A stretch of DNA of 64,000 nt. Source: Bacteroides sp. (GTDB lineage Bacteria; Bacteroidota; Bacteroidia; Bacteroidales; Muribaculaceae). The position numbers and the translations under genes are program-made. The notes below the pieces were generated by a model that made no database searches, was not told where the DNA came from, and saw only the letters and a program-made list of their open reading frames with translations. The stretch lies in contig JAAVDE010000038.1 in NCBI GenBank assembly GCA_014801955.1, forward strand, positions 18,210-82,209, written 5' to 3'. Positions 1-8,806 of this stretch are shown here, piece after piece. The stretch's first letter is position 1, and each line of letters begins with the position of its first letter.

Positions 1-454
1 GCAGCTCGGGGGCAATGTCGGCGAAGCGCGCGGGGGTGGGGCACCCCGAAATGTTGGCCGAGGTGCTGACCAGCGGGCGGCGCAGCTTGCGGCAGAGTTC
101 GCGACAGAACGAATCGCCGGTGATTCTGACGGCCAGAGAGCCGTCGGGCGCAGGCAGATTCGGCGCGAGCGGCGGAACCAGCGCGCGGTCGTAGACCACC
201 GTCAGCGGGTCAACCGCGGCCTCCAGCAGCTCATAGGCCACCTCGGGCACGCCATCGACCCAGCGTTCGAGGTCGTCGGCCGATGCGAGCAGGGTAATCA
301 GCGCCTTGGCGTCGGAGCGCTGCTTGAGTTCATAGATGCGTTCAACCGCCTTGGCGTTGGTGGCATCGCATCCCAGACCCCACACGGTGTCGGTAGGGTA
401 CAGGATGATGCCACCACGCTTCAGCGTTTGAAGAGCTGTTTCTAAATCGCTCAT
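1..454 (-). CDS. tsaC: L-threonylcarbamoyladenylate synthase (Sua5/YrdC family), 3' end outside window
   Basis: Makes threonylcarbamoyl-AMP from threonine, bicarbonate and ATP, the first step of the t6A37 modification of ANN-decoding tRNAs. About 151 codons are visible, beginning MSDLETALQTLKRGGIILYP. The YrdC signature is clear: a YPTDTVWGLGCDA stretch near residues 19-31, KQRSDAK near 44-50, and STSANISG near 130-137. The ATG at 454-452 overlaps the TGA of the upstream peptidase gene by four bases (ATGA), so translational coupling is likely. It is the last visible gene of the dxr operon. The length beyond the edge is unknown, so I cannot tell a short YrdC form (about 190-210 aa) from the long Sua5 form. 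Confidence 0.9.
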   Translation of the reverse strand, partial: MSDLETALQTLKRGGIILYPTDTVWGLGCDATNAKAVERIYELKQRSDAKALITLLASADDLERWVDGVPEVAYELLEAAVDPLTVVYDRALVPPLAPNLPAPDGSLAVRITGDSFCRELCRKLRRPLVSTSANISGCPTPARFADIAPEL

Positions 455-2451
455 TTAACAGTGTAGTCCTTGGAATAGCGGAGAACCTGGGGCAGGAAAT
501 CCTCGGTGTAGGTTACCTTAACGTCGGTGATTTCGCCGTTGGCATCCTTTTCGAGGCTGTAGACCGGGTTCACGAAGCCTTTGTAGGGGGCGATGTTCAG
601 CGCGGCGTAGCGGTCAAGCACCTCGCGGTGAATATCCTGGTCAACCTTAACGGCATAGGTTTCAACGAGCTGGCGGCCTGCTTCATAGTCGCCTTCGCTC
701 TTAATGCGCTGGATTTCGGCGAGAAGCTGGCCGAAGAGGTTGCGCAGAGCTTCGTAGTCGTTGACCTGAACGTAGGTTTTGCCGTCTTTCTTAACGAGTT
801 CAACAACGTTTTGGTCAGAGCCTTTGTCGAACACCCATTTGGCAATCAGCTGGCGGTTGCGCATGTGGGCTTCCTCAATGTCCTTGCCCGGTTCGATGCG
901 CACCAGCTGCGTCATAAGGCCGTTCATCATGTATTTGTAGTATTCGGCCTTGTAGGATTCGGGATTATCGAGCAGACCCAGCTCAATCAGTTTCGGATCG
1001 GCGAGATAGTAGAGGGCAAACAGGTCGGCGCGGGCTTCTTCGAGCGTGGAGCCGTGGGCTTTCAGTGCATCGGGGTCAACGCCGGGGAGCAGACGGCCCG
1101 AAGCATGGCCCAGACATTCGTGGAGGTCGGTGTGGAGATTATCGGTAACGAAGCCATATTCCTCCATCAGGTCGCGGGTGGGCTGGTCGATAACGAACTC
1201 TTCGGAGAAGCCGTTGCCGCGGGCGGCAATGTCGTAGGCCTCGGTGATGTTTTCGAGGGTAACGGACTTGGAGCCGTGGGTCGCACGAATCCAGTTGGCG
1301 TTGGGCAGGTTAATGCCGATGGGGGTTGCGGGATAGGAGTCGCCTGCCAGGATTGCAGCGGTGATAACCTTTGCGCTCACGCCCTTGACTTCGGGTTTGC
1401 GGAAGCGGGCGTCGACCGGCGAATGATCTTCAAACCACTGGGCATTGTCGCTGACAACCTCGGTGCGGTGGCTGGCCTTTTTGTTCTTGAAGTTAACGAT
1501 ACTCTCATACTGGGCGGTCATGCCGAGCGGGTCGCCATAGCTTTCAATGAAGCCGTTGATGAAGTCAACGTCGCTGGCGGTGTCTTCAACCCAGGCAATG
1601 GAGTAGTCGTCGAAGGTTTTAAGGTCGCCGGTCTGGTAATACTCGATCAGTTTGTCGATATAGTTTTTCTGGCCTTCGTTTTCGGCATATTTCGAAGCCT
1701 CGGTCAGCAGGGCAACGATTTTTTCGAGATAGGGGCCGTAAACGCCGCCTACCTTGTAGACTTCCTCAACGATAGTGCCGTCGGGCTGCTTGACAACGCG
1801 TGCGTTCAGACCGTAGCTGATGGGAGTGGCGTCGTTGGGGTCCTTGATTTTTGCGTAGTAGTCTTCGACCTCCTGCTGGGTAATGCCGCCGCCATAGAGG
1901 TTGCAGGCGCTGGTGGCGATCAGGTCAACGCCGTCGGCCTGGTTAACGCGCTTGGCCATGATTTCGGGGTTGAACATAACTTCGGCGAGTTCATCGAAGT
2001 TTTCGGGCTTAACGCCGGCCTGTTCGACCTGCTGAGCGAACCATTCGCGCGAGAATGAGGGCTGGAACTTGTCCATCGAATAGTGGTGGTGAATACCGTT
2101 GGCGAACTCAACCTGTTTCAGGTAGGTTTCGAACGCCTTGAAGTTCTCGTCGTCGCGGTTGCCGTTGTAGGAAGTATAGACTCCTTCGAGCATATTGCGT
2201 ATCGGCAGGTTGTAGACGCAGTTCTGGTCCCAGATGATGTCGCGGCCGGTAATGGCAGCTTCCTGGAGGAAATAGATGAGTTTTTTCTGGTCGAGGCTCA
2301 GGGAATCGAAGTCGGGAACCGTGTAGCGCAGCACTTCGATGTCGGCGAAGCGGTCAACGGTGTAGTCGATTTCCGGGTCGGGAGTTGCGTGTTTGCAGCT
2401 GACCATTGTAGCTGCTGCCAGTGCGAAAGGCATGATTGATTTTAGTTTCAT
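451..2451 (-). CDS. Dipeptidyl-peptidase III-type zinc metallopeptidase (M49), predicted lipoprotein
   Basis: Predicted M49 peptidase releasing dipeptides from the N termini of short peptides. The 666-residue length matches the family. The zinc motif HECLGH lies at residues 444-449 (H444 and H449 ligands, E445 catalytic), and the second motif EEARAD at 471-476 supplies the third ligand (E472). HECLGH instead of the human HELLGH is the Bacteroides thetaiotaomicron form. The N terminus is a short hydrophobic segment ending in a lipobox (MVSC, Cys19), so the mature enzyme is probably a lipoprotein facing periplasm or surface, unlike cytosolic eukaryotic DPP III. It starts 5 bases after the rlmI stop and overlaps tsaC by four bases. 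Family assignment is firm; localisation is inferred. Confidence 0.92.
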   Translation of the reverse strand: MKLKSIMPFALAAATMVSCKHATPDPEIDYTVDRFADIEVLRYTVPDFDSLSLDQKKLIYFLQEAAITGRDIIWDQNCVYNLPIRNMLEGVYTSYNGNRDDENFKAFETYLKQVEFANGIHHHYSMDKFQPSFSREWFAQQVEQAGVKPENFDELAEVMFNPEIMAKRVNQADGVDLIATSACNLYGGGITQQEVEDYYAKIKDPNDATPISYGLNARVVKQPDGTIVEEVYKVGGVYGPYLEKIVALLTEASKYAENEGQKNYIDKLIEYYQTGDLKTFDDYSIAWVEDTASDVDFINGFIESYGDPLGMTAQYESIVNFKNKKASHRTEVVSDNAQWFEDHSPVDARFRKPEVKGVSAKVITAAILAGDSYPATPIGINLPNANWIRATHGSKSVTLENITEAYDIAARGNGFSEEFVIDQPTRDLMEEYGFVTDNLHTDLHECLGHASGRLLPGVDPDALKAHGSTLEEARADLFALYYLADPKLIELGLLDNPESYKAEYYKYMMNGLMTQLVRIEPGKDIEEAHMRNRQLIAKWVFDKGSDQNVVELVKKDGKTYVQVNDYEALRNLFGQLLAEIQRIKSEGDYEAGRQLVETYAVKVDQDIHREVLDRYAALNIAPYKGFVNPVYSLEKDANGEITDVKVTYTEDFLPQVLRYSKDYTVK

Positions 2452-2456
2452 ATGTA

Positions 2457-3644
2457 TTACTCTACTTGTAAGATTAGTCCTTTAAGATATTCGCCCTCGG
2501 GGTGATAGATATTAATAGGATGGTCGGCGGGCTGGGTTAGCTGATGGAGAATGCGCACCTTGCGGCCGGTTGAGGCGGCGGCAGTGAACACCGCCAGGCG
2601 GAACTGCTCGCGGCTAACGGCCTGGGAGCAGCTGAAAGTGAAGAGAATGCCGCCCGGGGCAATCTGCTCGATAGCGCGCGCGTTGAGGCGGCGGTAGCCT
2701 ATCAGCGCGTTGCGCAGGGCGCTGCGGTGCTTGGCAAACGCCGGCGGGTCGAGAACAATCAGGTCATACTGGCCTTTCTTGATGTCGGCCAGATATTTGA
2801 ATGCGTCGACCGCATAGGCTTCGTGGTTGCGGGCCTCGGGGAAGTTCATTTCAACGTTGGCCCGGGTCAGTTCAACCGCCTTGCCCGACGAATCGACCGA
2901 GTGAACCAGCTCGGCGCCGCCGCGAAGGGCGTAGACCGAGAAGCCGCCGGTGTAGCAGAACATGTTTAGCACGCGTCGGCCGGCGCTATAATGCTGGAGC
3001 AGCGAGCGGTTGTCGCGCTGGTCAACGAAGAAGCCGGTTTTTTGGCCGCGCAGCCAGTCAATGTTGAAGCTCAGGCCGTTTTCCAGGGCAACGCTTCCGG
3101 CGTAGCTGCCGATGATATAGTCGTTTTGCGGGTCGAGGTGAGCCTTGTAGGGGAGGGTGGTTTCCGATTTATAGTAAACGTTGGCCACCGGCAGGCCGGG
3201 AATCTCGGTCAGCGCCTGCGCGATGATGTCGCGACAGAAGTGCATGCCCGGCGAATGGGCCTGCACAACGGCTGTCGGCCCATAGATGTCGACCACCAGT
3301 CCGGGCAGGAAGTCGCCCTCGCCGTGGACCAGGCGGTAGGCGTTATTGTCGTCGCGGATGAGGTTCAGCGCCTTTCGCAGCTCAAAGGCTGCCGCCAGGC
3401 GTTCGGTGAAAAATTCATGGTCAATAGCGCGTGAACGGCCAAATTCCAGCATGCGCACAACGATGCTGCCAATCTGGTAGTGGCCGATGCCGAGCAGCTC
3501 GCCATTTGACGCGCGGACTTCAACAACGTCGCCTTCCTCAATGCCCTCGGGCATCTGCGCAACGGCGCCTGAAAACACCCAGGGATGGAAGCGGCGCAGC
3601 GAGTCTTCCTTGCCGCGCTTGAGAGTTATTGTCGGATATGTCAT
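2457..3644 (-). CDS. rlmI: Class I rRNA large subunit methyltransferase, RlmI family (PUA + SAM methylase)
   Basis: Predicted 23S rRNA m5C methyltransferase (E. coli RlmI acts on C1962). Residues 1-70 form a PUA-like RNA-binding domain. A central domain with the typical QKTGFFVDQR (201-210) follows, then a Rossmann methylase: SAM motif I VLNMFCYTGGFS (225-236), DPPAF (299-303), and a TFSCS stretch with candidate catalytic Cys339. The 395-aa length is normal. The ATG overlaps the rseP stop by four bases (3641-3644). Substrate position is transferred from the family and not shown by the sequence. Confidence 0.93.
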   Translation of the reverse strand: MTYPTITLKRGKEDSLRRFHPWVFSGAVAQMPEGIEEGDVVEVRASNGELLGIGHYQIGSIVVRMLEFGRSRAIDHEFFTERLAAAFELRKALNLIRDDNNAYRLVHGEGDFLPGLVVDIYGPTAVVQAHSPGMHFCRDIIAQALTEIPGLPVANVYYKSETTLPYKAHLDPQNDYIIGSYAGSVALENGLSFNIDWLRGQKTGFFVDQRDNRSLLQHYSAGRRVLNMFCYTGGFSVYALRGGAELVHSVDSSGKAVELTRANVEMNFPEARNHEAYAVDAFKYLADIKKGQYDLIVLDPPAFAKHRSALRNALIGYRRLNARAIEQIAPGGILFTFSCSQAVSREQFRLAVFTAAASTGRKVRILHQLTQPADHPINIYHPEGEYLKGLILQVE

Positions 3645-5071
3645 TTCAAATAATAAATAATGTCGTTGAGATTAGCAAAGAGCAGCAGGCCGAGCAGCAG
3701 GAAGAACCCGACGCTCTGGGCAATTTCCATGAAGCGCTCGTTGGGTCGGCGACGGGTAATGACCTCGGCGATGAGAAACAGAACGTGGCCGCCGTCGAGA
3801 GCCGGAATCGGCAGAATGTTCATGAAAGCCAGCGCAATGCTGATGAATGCCGTCAGATACCAGAAGCTCATCCAGTTCCAGCGCGCGGGGAACATGTCGC
3901 CCATGCGCGCAAAGCCGCCGAGGCTCTTTGCGCCCTCCTTGCTGAAAACGTGGCTCATTGATTTAACGTAGTTGCCGAGGGTCGACGTTCCGAGGCTCCA
4001 TCCGGCGGGAACTGCCTCCATCAGAGAGTAGTTGCGGGTAAAGGTCGGATAAATGTCGGTCAGCGGAACGAGCGTGAAGCCGAGCTTGCCTTCGGCGGTC
4101 GGTGTGGCCGTCAGGGTCAGCTCGCTGCCGTTGCGCTCAACGGTTATCGGAGTGGGGCGTCCGGCATATGAAGCCAGGGCGCGGGTCAGCTCCGAGTAGC
4201 CGGGCGTCAGGCTGTCGCCAACGGCGATAATATGGTCGCCGGGGAGCATTCCGGCCTGGGCGGCAGGTTCGCCTTTGAGCGGTTCGGCAATGACCACGGG
4301 CTGACGGTAGGCAAAGAAACCCTGCTCATCGTTGAGCTTCATGATGAAGTCCGACGGCAGGCTGATTGTAACCGTGTCGCTGCCGTTGCGGAGAACGGTA
4401 ACCGATTTCGCCTGGGCCAGTTCGAGCAGAACGTTGGGCGTGTCGGCCTCCACTTCGCGGCCATCGGCCATCAGCGGAATGTCGCCGTTGCGGAAGCCGG
4501 CTTCCAGGGCCGTCGGAACGAACTCCATGCCGGCGTGGGCGTCGTGGAACTTAACGTAGCGCTCGCCCCAGGTAAAGGTGATGCCGATATAAATAATAAT
4601 GGCCGCCAGGAAGTTGAAAATAACGCCGCCACACATTACCAGCAGGCGCTGCCATGCCGGTTTCGTTCTGAACTCCCAGGGCTGAGGTTCGGCGGCGAGT
4701 TTGCTGCTGTCTTGCGTTTCGTCGATCATGCCGGCAATGGCGCAATAGCCGCCGAGCGGAACCCAGCCGATGCCGTAGATTGTCTGTTTCCATGCCGGAA
4801 TTTTCTTGCCGGTCTGACGGTAGTCGGTGCCGACCTTGAAGCCGGCCAGAGCATGGGGCTTCTCCTCCTTGTCCATCCAGGTTCCGAGCTCCAGGCGCCC
4901 TTCCGACGGAATATAGCGCAGCAGCGAGAATCGCGGATTGAAGAACAGGAAGAATTTTTCAACTCTTATGCCGAAAATGCGGGCAAAAATATAGTGGCCG
5001 AACTCGTGGACTATCACTAAGAGCGACAGTGCCATTACGAATTGCAGAGCCTTTATCAGAAATGTTTCCAT
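3641..5071 (-). CDS. rseP: RIP metalloprotease RseP (site-2 protease, M50)
   Basis: Inner-membrane zinc protease that cleaves within the membrane, classically anti-sigma factors and remnant signal peptides. The HEFGH zinc motif is at residues 22-26 in the first membrane helix; the second active-site motif, PALDGGH, lies near the C terminus before the last hydrophobic helices. One or two PDZ-like modules fill the periplasmic middle, seen as AQAGMLPGDHIIAVGDS. The 476-aa length is typical. It lies 3 bases downstream of dxr, a gene order common in many bacteria. No anti-sigma factor gene is nearby, so its local substrate is unknown. Confidence 0.95.
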   Translation of the reverse strand: METFLIKALQFVMALSLLVIVHEFGHYIFARIFGIRVEKFFLFFNPRFSLLRYIPSEGRLELGTWMDKEEKPHALAGFKVGTDYRQTGKKIPAWKQTIYGIGWVPLGGYCAIAGMIDETQDSSKLAAEPQPWEFRTKPAWQRLLVMCGGVIFNFLAAIIIYIGITFTWGERYVKFHDAHAGMEFVPTALEAGFRNGDIPLMADGREVEADTPNVLLELAQAKSVTVLRNGSDTVTISLPSDFIMKLNDEQGFFAYRQPVVIAEPLKGEPAAQAGMLPGDHIIAVGDSLTPGYSELTRALASYAGRPTPITVERNGSELTLTATPTAEGKLGFTLVPLTDIYPTFTRNYSLMEAVPAGWSLGTSTLGNYVKSMSHVFSKEGAKSLGGFARMGDMFPARWNWMSFWYLTAFISIALAFMNILPIPALDGGHVLFLIAEVITRRRPNERFMEIAQSVGFFLLLGLLLFANLNDIIYYLK

Positions 5072-5074
5072 CTG

Positions 5075-6247
5075 TTATTTCGAGTGTTGGTTAACCAGTT
5101 GCGCGGCGATTGCGCGGGCCTGGAGGTTGGATTGAACGTAGTCGCTCAGCGACGGATGGTCGATAAAGTCGGTGCGCTCAATGGTTTCGGTAATGATGTC
5201 GAAAATGTTGTTGAACCCGATTTCGTCGCGCCGGAAGGCGAGATTGGCAATCTCGTTGGCGGCATTGACAACGCACGCCGTGTTGCCGCCCCGTTTTAGC
5301 GAATAGTGGGCGAGCGTCAGGCAGGGGAATTTCTTTTCGTCGGGAGCCTCGAAGGTCAGGGCTGCGTAGTCGGCAATGGTCAGCGGTCGTTCGCCCGTTG
5401 GCATTCGGTCGCGCATGCCGAGCGCGTAGCTGATCGGCAGGTGCATGTCGGGGATGCCGAGCTGGGCTTTCACGGCGCCGTCGGTGAACTCGACCATGCT
5501 GTGAACAATGCTCTGGGGGTGAACCACGGCGGTAATCTTTTCCGGCTCGACGCCAAACAGCCAGCGGGCTTCGATTATTTCAAACGCCTTGTTGAGCATG
5601 GTTGCGGAGTCAATGGTGATTTTTGCGCCCATGTCCCAGTTGGGGTGTTTGAGCGCCTGCGCTGCGGTTACGTTGGCGAGCATCTCGGGCGGCAGTGTGC
5701 GGAACGGTCCGCCGCTGGCCGTTATAATCAGGCGGCTGACCCGCTGCGGGTCTTCGCCCTGCAGGCATTGGTAGATTGCCGAATGTTCGGAATCGACGGG
5801 GAGAATCTGCGAACGGGAGCTCGAGAGCGCGTTGTTGACCAGCTCGCCGGCAACGACAAGCGTTTCCTTATTGGCCAGGGCAATGTCCTTATTGGCGGCG
5901 ATAGCCCGGAGGGTAGGAAACAGGCCGGAGTAGCCGACTGTTGCAGTGACGACCATGTCAACGTCGGGCGCCTCCATTTCGCGGAGAATCGCTTCGTCGC
6001 CCGCGGCGGTTTCAATGCCGGAGCCGCCAAGAGCGGCCTCCAGAGCGGCATATTGCGAGTCGTCGGCGATAACGACGCGTTTCGGACGATAGGCCAGCGC
6101 CTGCTCGACCAGGGGCGCCACGCGGCTTCCGCCAATCAACACAGTGGCTTCAAACAACTGCGGATTGCGGCTGATAATATCGAGAGTCTGCTTGCCGATT
6201 GAGCCTGTGGAGCCCAAAATGGCTATGCGTTTTATTGATTGGTTCAT
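5075..6247 (-). CDS. dxr: 1-deoxy-D-xylulose-5-phosphate reductoisomerase
   Basis: Converts DXP to 2-C-methyl-D-erythritol 4-phosphate with NADPH, the committed step of the MEP isoprenoid pathway. From ATG 6247 it is 390 aa. The NADPH loop GSTGSIG is at residues 12-18; NKETLVVAGELV and the metal-binding LPVDSEHSAIYQ follow, then the catalytic SGGPFR loop. An in-frame ATG further upstream at 6313 is rejected: it lies upstream of the TAACTTTG promoter element (6264-6257), so those codons would not be transcribed. The chosen start is about 9 bases after that element, giving almost no leader. First gene of the dxr-rseP-rlmI-M49-tsaC operon. Confidence 0.95.
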   Translation of the reverse strand: MNQSIKRIAILGSTGSIGKQTLDIISRNPQLFEATVLIGGSRVAPLVEQALAYRPKRVVIADDSQYAALEAALGGSGIETAAGDEAILREMEAPDVDMVVTATVGYSGLFPTLRAIAANKDIALANKETLVVAGELVNNALSSSRSQILPVDSEHSAIYQCLQGEDPQRVSRLIITASGGPFRTLPPEMLANVTAAQALKHPNWDMGAKITIDSATMLNKAFEIIEARWLFGVEPEKITAVVHPQSIVHSMVEFTDGAVKAQLGIPDMHLPISYALGMRDRMPTGERPLTIADYAALTFEAPDEKKFPCLTLAHYSLKRGGNTACVVNAANEIANLAFRRDEIGFNNIFDIITETIERTDFIDHPSLSDYVQSNLQARAIAAQLVNQHSK

Positions 6248-6256
6248 AATTCCTCG

Positions 6257-6264
6257 CAAAGTTA
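6257..6264 (-). promoter_or_regulatory. -7 promoter element TAACTTTG for the dxr operon
   Basis: The minus strand reads TAACTTTG, an exact match to the Bacteroidetes TAnnTTTG element, ending 9 bases before the dxr ATG. No clear TTTG -33 box sits 19-21 bases upstream. It is back-to-back with the pheA promoter. Confidence 0.7.
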
Positions 6265-6323
6265 CGGAATTTTTCTGAACCTCGGGGCCTGCAAAGCAGA
6301 TTTTTTTTATCAAAAAATATTTG

Positions 6324-6331
6324 TAACTTTG
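6324..6331 (+). promoter_or_regulatory. -7 promoter element TAACTTTG for pheA
   Basis: Exact TAnnTTTG match after an A/T-rich tract, 47 bases upstream of the pheA ATG. A -33 box is not distinct. It is divergent from the dxr promoter, with about 60 bases between the two elements. Confidence 0.7.
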
Positions 6332-6378
6332 CGGTTCAAATCATTAAAAGCTCCGTACACTTAAAATATTCACCCAAA

Positions 6379-7254
6379 ATGAAGCGATTGCTAACCGATA
6401 CTCCCCGAGTTGCGATTCAAGGCGTTGCCGGCTGCTTCCACGATGCCGCCGCCCGCGGCTACTTTGCGGAAAATGGTGTTAAAACCGTGGAAACCATGCC
6501 GTTTGACTCCTTTCCGGAACTGTTTGACGCCCTGAGTTGCGATGCGTCGCTCATCGGCGCCGTTGCCATTGAAAATACCATTGCCGGCGCTCTGCTCGCC
6601 AACCATGAGCTGCTGCGCCAGAGCCCGGTACGCATTATCGGCGAGTATAAAATGAGGATTTCCCATGTTCTCTGCGCTCTCCCCGGCGAAACCATCGACT
6701 CGATTTCGGAGGTTAACTCCCATGCTATGGCTCTGATGCAGTGCGAGCAATTTTTGCGCCGCCACCCTAACATGAAGATGGTCGAGAAGTTCGACACCGC
6801 CGGCTCTGCCGCCGAAATCGCCGAGCATCAGCTGACCGGCCACGCTGCCGTTTGCGGCGAATATGCCGCCGAGCTCTATGGGCTCAACATCCTTGAAAAA
6901 GGAATTGAAACCAACAAGCGGAACTTTACCCGCTTCCTGATTCTGGCCGACCCGCTGCTCGCCGCCGAGCTGCGTCCGCGCGAGGAGCAGCTCAACAAGG
7001 CCTCCATCGTGTTCACTCTGCCCCACACTCAGGGCGCTTTGTCGAAAGTGCTGACAATCCTGACTTTCTACGACATCAACCTCTCCAAAATCCAGTCAAT
7101 GCCCATTTTGGGCCGCGAGTGGGAATATCGCTTCTATCTCGACGTGACCTACGAAAGCTATGCACGCTACCAGCAGGCGATCGACGCCGTTCGTCCGCTC
7201 ATAAACGATTTGAAAATACTTGGTGAATACATCTCAGCCGACACTACTATATAA
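6379..7254 (+). CDS. pheA: Prephenate dehydratase (monofunctional, with ACT domain)
   Basis: Converts prephenate to phenylpyruvate in phenylalanine synthesis. The 291 residues hold a periplasmic-binding-protein-like catalytic domain (about 8-190), including the KRNFTRFLIL motif with the catalytic Thr-Arg-Phe, and a C-terminal ACT domain (about 205-285; ALSKVLTILTFYDINLSKIQS) that normally binds phenylalanine for feedback inhibition. No chorismate mutase domain is fused. The next gene, an aminotransferase two bases downstream, probably supplies the following step. Confidence 0.95.
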   Translation: MKRLLTDTPRVAIQGVAGCFHDAAARGYFAENGVKTVETMPFDSFPELFDALSCDASLIGAVAIENTIAGALLANHELLRQSPVRIIGEYKMRISHVLCALPGETIDSISEVNSHAMALMQCEQFLRRHPNMKMVEKFDTAGSAAEIAEHQLTGHAAVCGEYAAELYGLNILEKGIETNKRNFTRFLILADPLLAAELRPREEQLNKASIVFTLPHTQGALSKVLTILTFYDINLSKIQSMPILGREWEYRFYLDVTYESYARYQQAIDAVRPLINDLKILGEYISADTTI

Positions 7255-7255
7255 A

Positions 7256-8410
7256 ATGAAAACCATTCAGCCATCAAACCGCGTTAATAACGTAAAGCCC
7301 TATTATTTCGCCGGAAAGTTGCGCGAGGTTGCGCAGCTCAACGCCCGGGGCTATGATATAATCTCTCTTGGAATCGGCGGCCCCGACCGCATGCCGCCCG
7401 AGGCGGCGATCAACGCCTTGTGTGAGGCGGCGCGCCGCTCCGACGTTCATAGCTATCAGCCCTTTGCCGGTCTGCCCGAACTGCGCCGCGCAATGGCCGA
7501 CTGGTATGACCGCGTCTATGGCGTGAAGCTCGACCCCGAAACCGAGCTGCTGCCGCTAATGGGCTCGAAAGAGGGCATAATGCATATTTCAATGGCGTTT
7601 CTCAATCCGGGCGACGGCGTTTTGGTCCCCAATCCGGGCTATCCGACCTATACCTCGGTCAGTAAGCTGGTCGAGGCGGAAATCTTTCCCTATGACCTGA
7701 CTGCCGAAAACTCGTGGCAGCCTGATTTCGAGGCTCTGGAAAAGCTGCCGCTCGACCGCATCAAGTTGATGTGGGTCAACTATCCTCACATGCCGACCGG
7801 CGCGCCGGCCTCGAAAGAGCTGCTGCAAAAAATCGTTGATTTCGGACGCAAACATAACATTGTCATCGCCCACGATAATCCCTACTCGCATATTCTCAAC
7901 GATGAGCCGCTGAGTATTCTCGCCGCCGACGGCGCACGCGAAATCTGCATTGAAATGAACTCGCTGTCGAAGAGCCACAACATGGCCGGCTGGCGCATGG
8001 CAATGGTCGCGACCAATCCGACTTTCCTTCAGTGGATTGTGAAGGTCAAGAGCAACGTTGATTCCGGCCAGTTCAAGCCGGTTATGCTCGCTGCGGTCGA
8101 GGCTCTGCGCCAGGGGCCGGAGTGGAGCCGCGAACTCAACCGCCACTACGCTGAGCGCCGCCGGGTTGCCGAAGAAATTATGTCGGCCCTGGGCTGCACG
8201 TTTGACCCCGCTCAGCGAGGCATGTTCCTCTGGGGCAAGCTCCCCGACTCGGTGGCTGACCCCGAGGCGTTTGTCGACGATATTCTCTATAACCGCCGCG
8301 TGTTCATTACTCCGGGCTTCATTTTCGGCAGCAATGGCCGGCGCTACATCCGCATTTCGCTCTGTGCGACCGTTGAAACGCTTCGCCGCGCTCTCGACCG
8401 CCTTCGCTGA
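7256..8410 (+). CDS. Class I/II PLP aminotransferase, probably aromatic amino acid
   Basis: Fold-type I aminotransferase of 384 aa starting MKTIQPSNRV. The ATG at 7256 follows the pheA stop by one base; a longer reading frame from 7220 would overlap pheA and is not needed. Landmarks: GIGGPDRMPPE substrate loop, NPGYPTY, NYPHMPTGA, HDNPYSH, and the PLP lysine K239 in SLSKSHNMAGWR; RRYIRISLC carries the carboxylate-binding arginine. Coupling with pheA suggests transamination of phenylpyruvate and/or hydroxyphenylpyruvate; aspartate or LL-DAP aminotransferase activity cannot be excluded from sequence. Confidence 0.88.
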   Translation: MKTIQPSNRVNNVKPYYFAGKLREVAQLNARGYDIISLGIGGPDRMPPEAAINALCEAARRSDVHSYQPFAGLPELRRAMADWYDRVYGVKLDPETELLPLMGSKEGIMHISMAFLNPGDGVLVPNPGYPTYTSVSKLVEAEIFPYDLTAENSWQPDFEALEKLPLDRIKLMWVNYPHMPTGAPASKELLQKIVDFGRKHNIVIAHDNPYSHILNDEPLSILAADGAREICIEMNSLSKSHNMAGWRMAMVATNPTFLQWIVKVKSNVDSGQFKPVMLAAVEALRQGPEWSRELNRHYAERRRVAEEIMSALGCTFDPAQRGMFLWGKLPDSVADPEAFVDDILYNRRVFITPGFIFGSNGRRYIRISLCATVETLRRALDRLR

Positions 8411-8453
8411 AACTTTTTTTCAGATTTTTTTTGGAAGGATAAAATATTTTGCG

Positions 8454-8461
8454 TAACTTTG
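8454..8461 (+). promoter_or_regulatory. -7 element TAACTTTG directly abutting a start codon
   Basis: TAACTTTG ends only 4 bases before the ATG at 8466. With usual Bacteroidetes spacing, transcription would begin at or just before the start codon, giving a leaderless or near-leaderless mRNA. Confidence 0.65.
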
Positions 8462-8465
8462 CGTT

Positions 8466-8765
8466 ATGAAAAGAATTTTCCGCATAATGATGCTTTGCAT
8501 GCTCGCCCTTTTCGGAGCGGGCGCGGGTTTTGTGGCAGTTGCCGACGATCAGGTCGAGGTGGCTGCCGACGAGAGCCGTGCGCAGAGCGTTGACGGCGGT
8601 ATTCGTTTAACGTCGTCTGCACGCGAAGCATTTGAAATCTACTCCATTACCGGCCAGAAAGTCAAGTCCGTGGCCGTTGAAGGTTCTTCGGTGAAGGTCG
8701 ATCTGCCGAAAGGATGCTATATTGTTCGCACCGCCCGCTGGTCTAAGAAGGTGGTGGTGCGTTAA
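8466..8765 (+). CDS. 99-residue exported protein consisting mainly of a sorting-domain-like module
   Basis: Residues 1-26 are a signal peptide (MKRIFR, then a hydrophobic stretch ending GFVAVA). A short acidic linker follows, and the remaining ~55 residues resemble a T9SS type A C-terminal sorting domain: EIYSITGQKV, a hydrophobic strand, LPKGCYIVRT and a final KKVVVR. There is no room for a cargo domain. It has its own promoter 4 bases upstream and is followed by an unrelated ABC operon 41 bases on. Function unknown; it could be a tiny surface protein, a T9SS-related peptide or an adhesin fragment. The 213-aa protein at 54367 ends in a similar way. Confidence 0.7.
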   Translation: MKRIFRIMMLCMLALFGAGAGFVAVADDQVEVAADESRAQSVDGGIRLTSSAREAFEIYSITGQKVKSVAVEGSSVKVDLPKGCYIVRTARWSKKVVVR

Positions 8766-8806
8766 TTCGTTGTACTAACATCTGTTTCATAACCGATTCA
8801 TACATT

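Noticed and set aside
628..2058. Long plus-strand ORF antisense to the M49 peptidase
   Set aside because: Its translation is a shadow with low complexity and no family features; the minus strand has an unmistakable enzyme.
8411..8450. T-rich tract after the aminotransferase as a terminator
   Set aside because: Two T-runs but no convincing GC stem before them.
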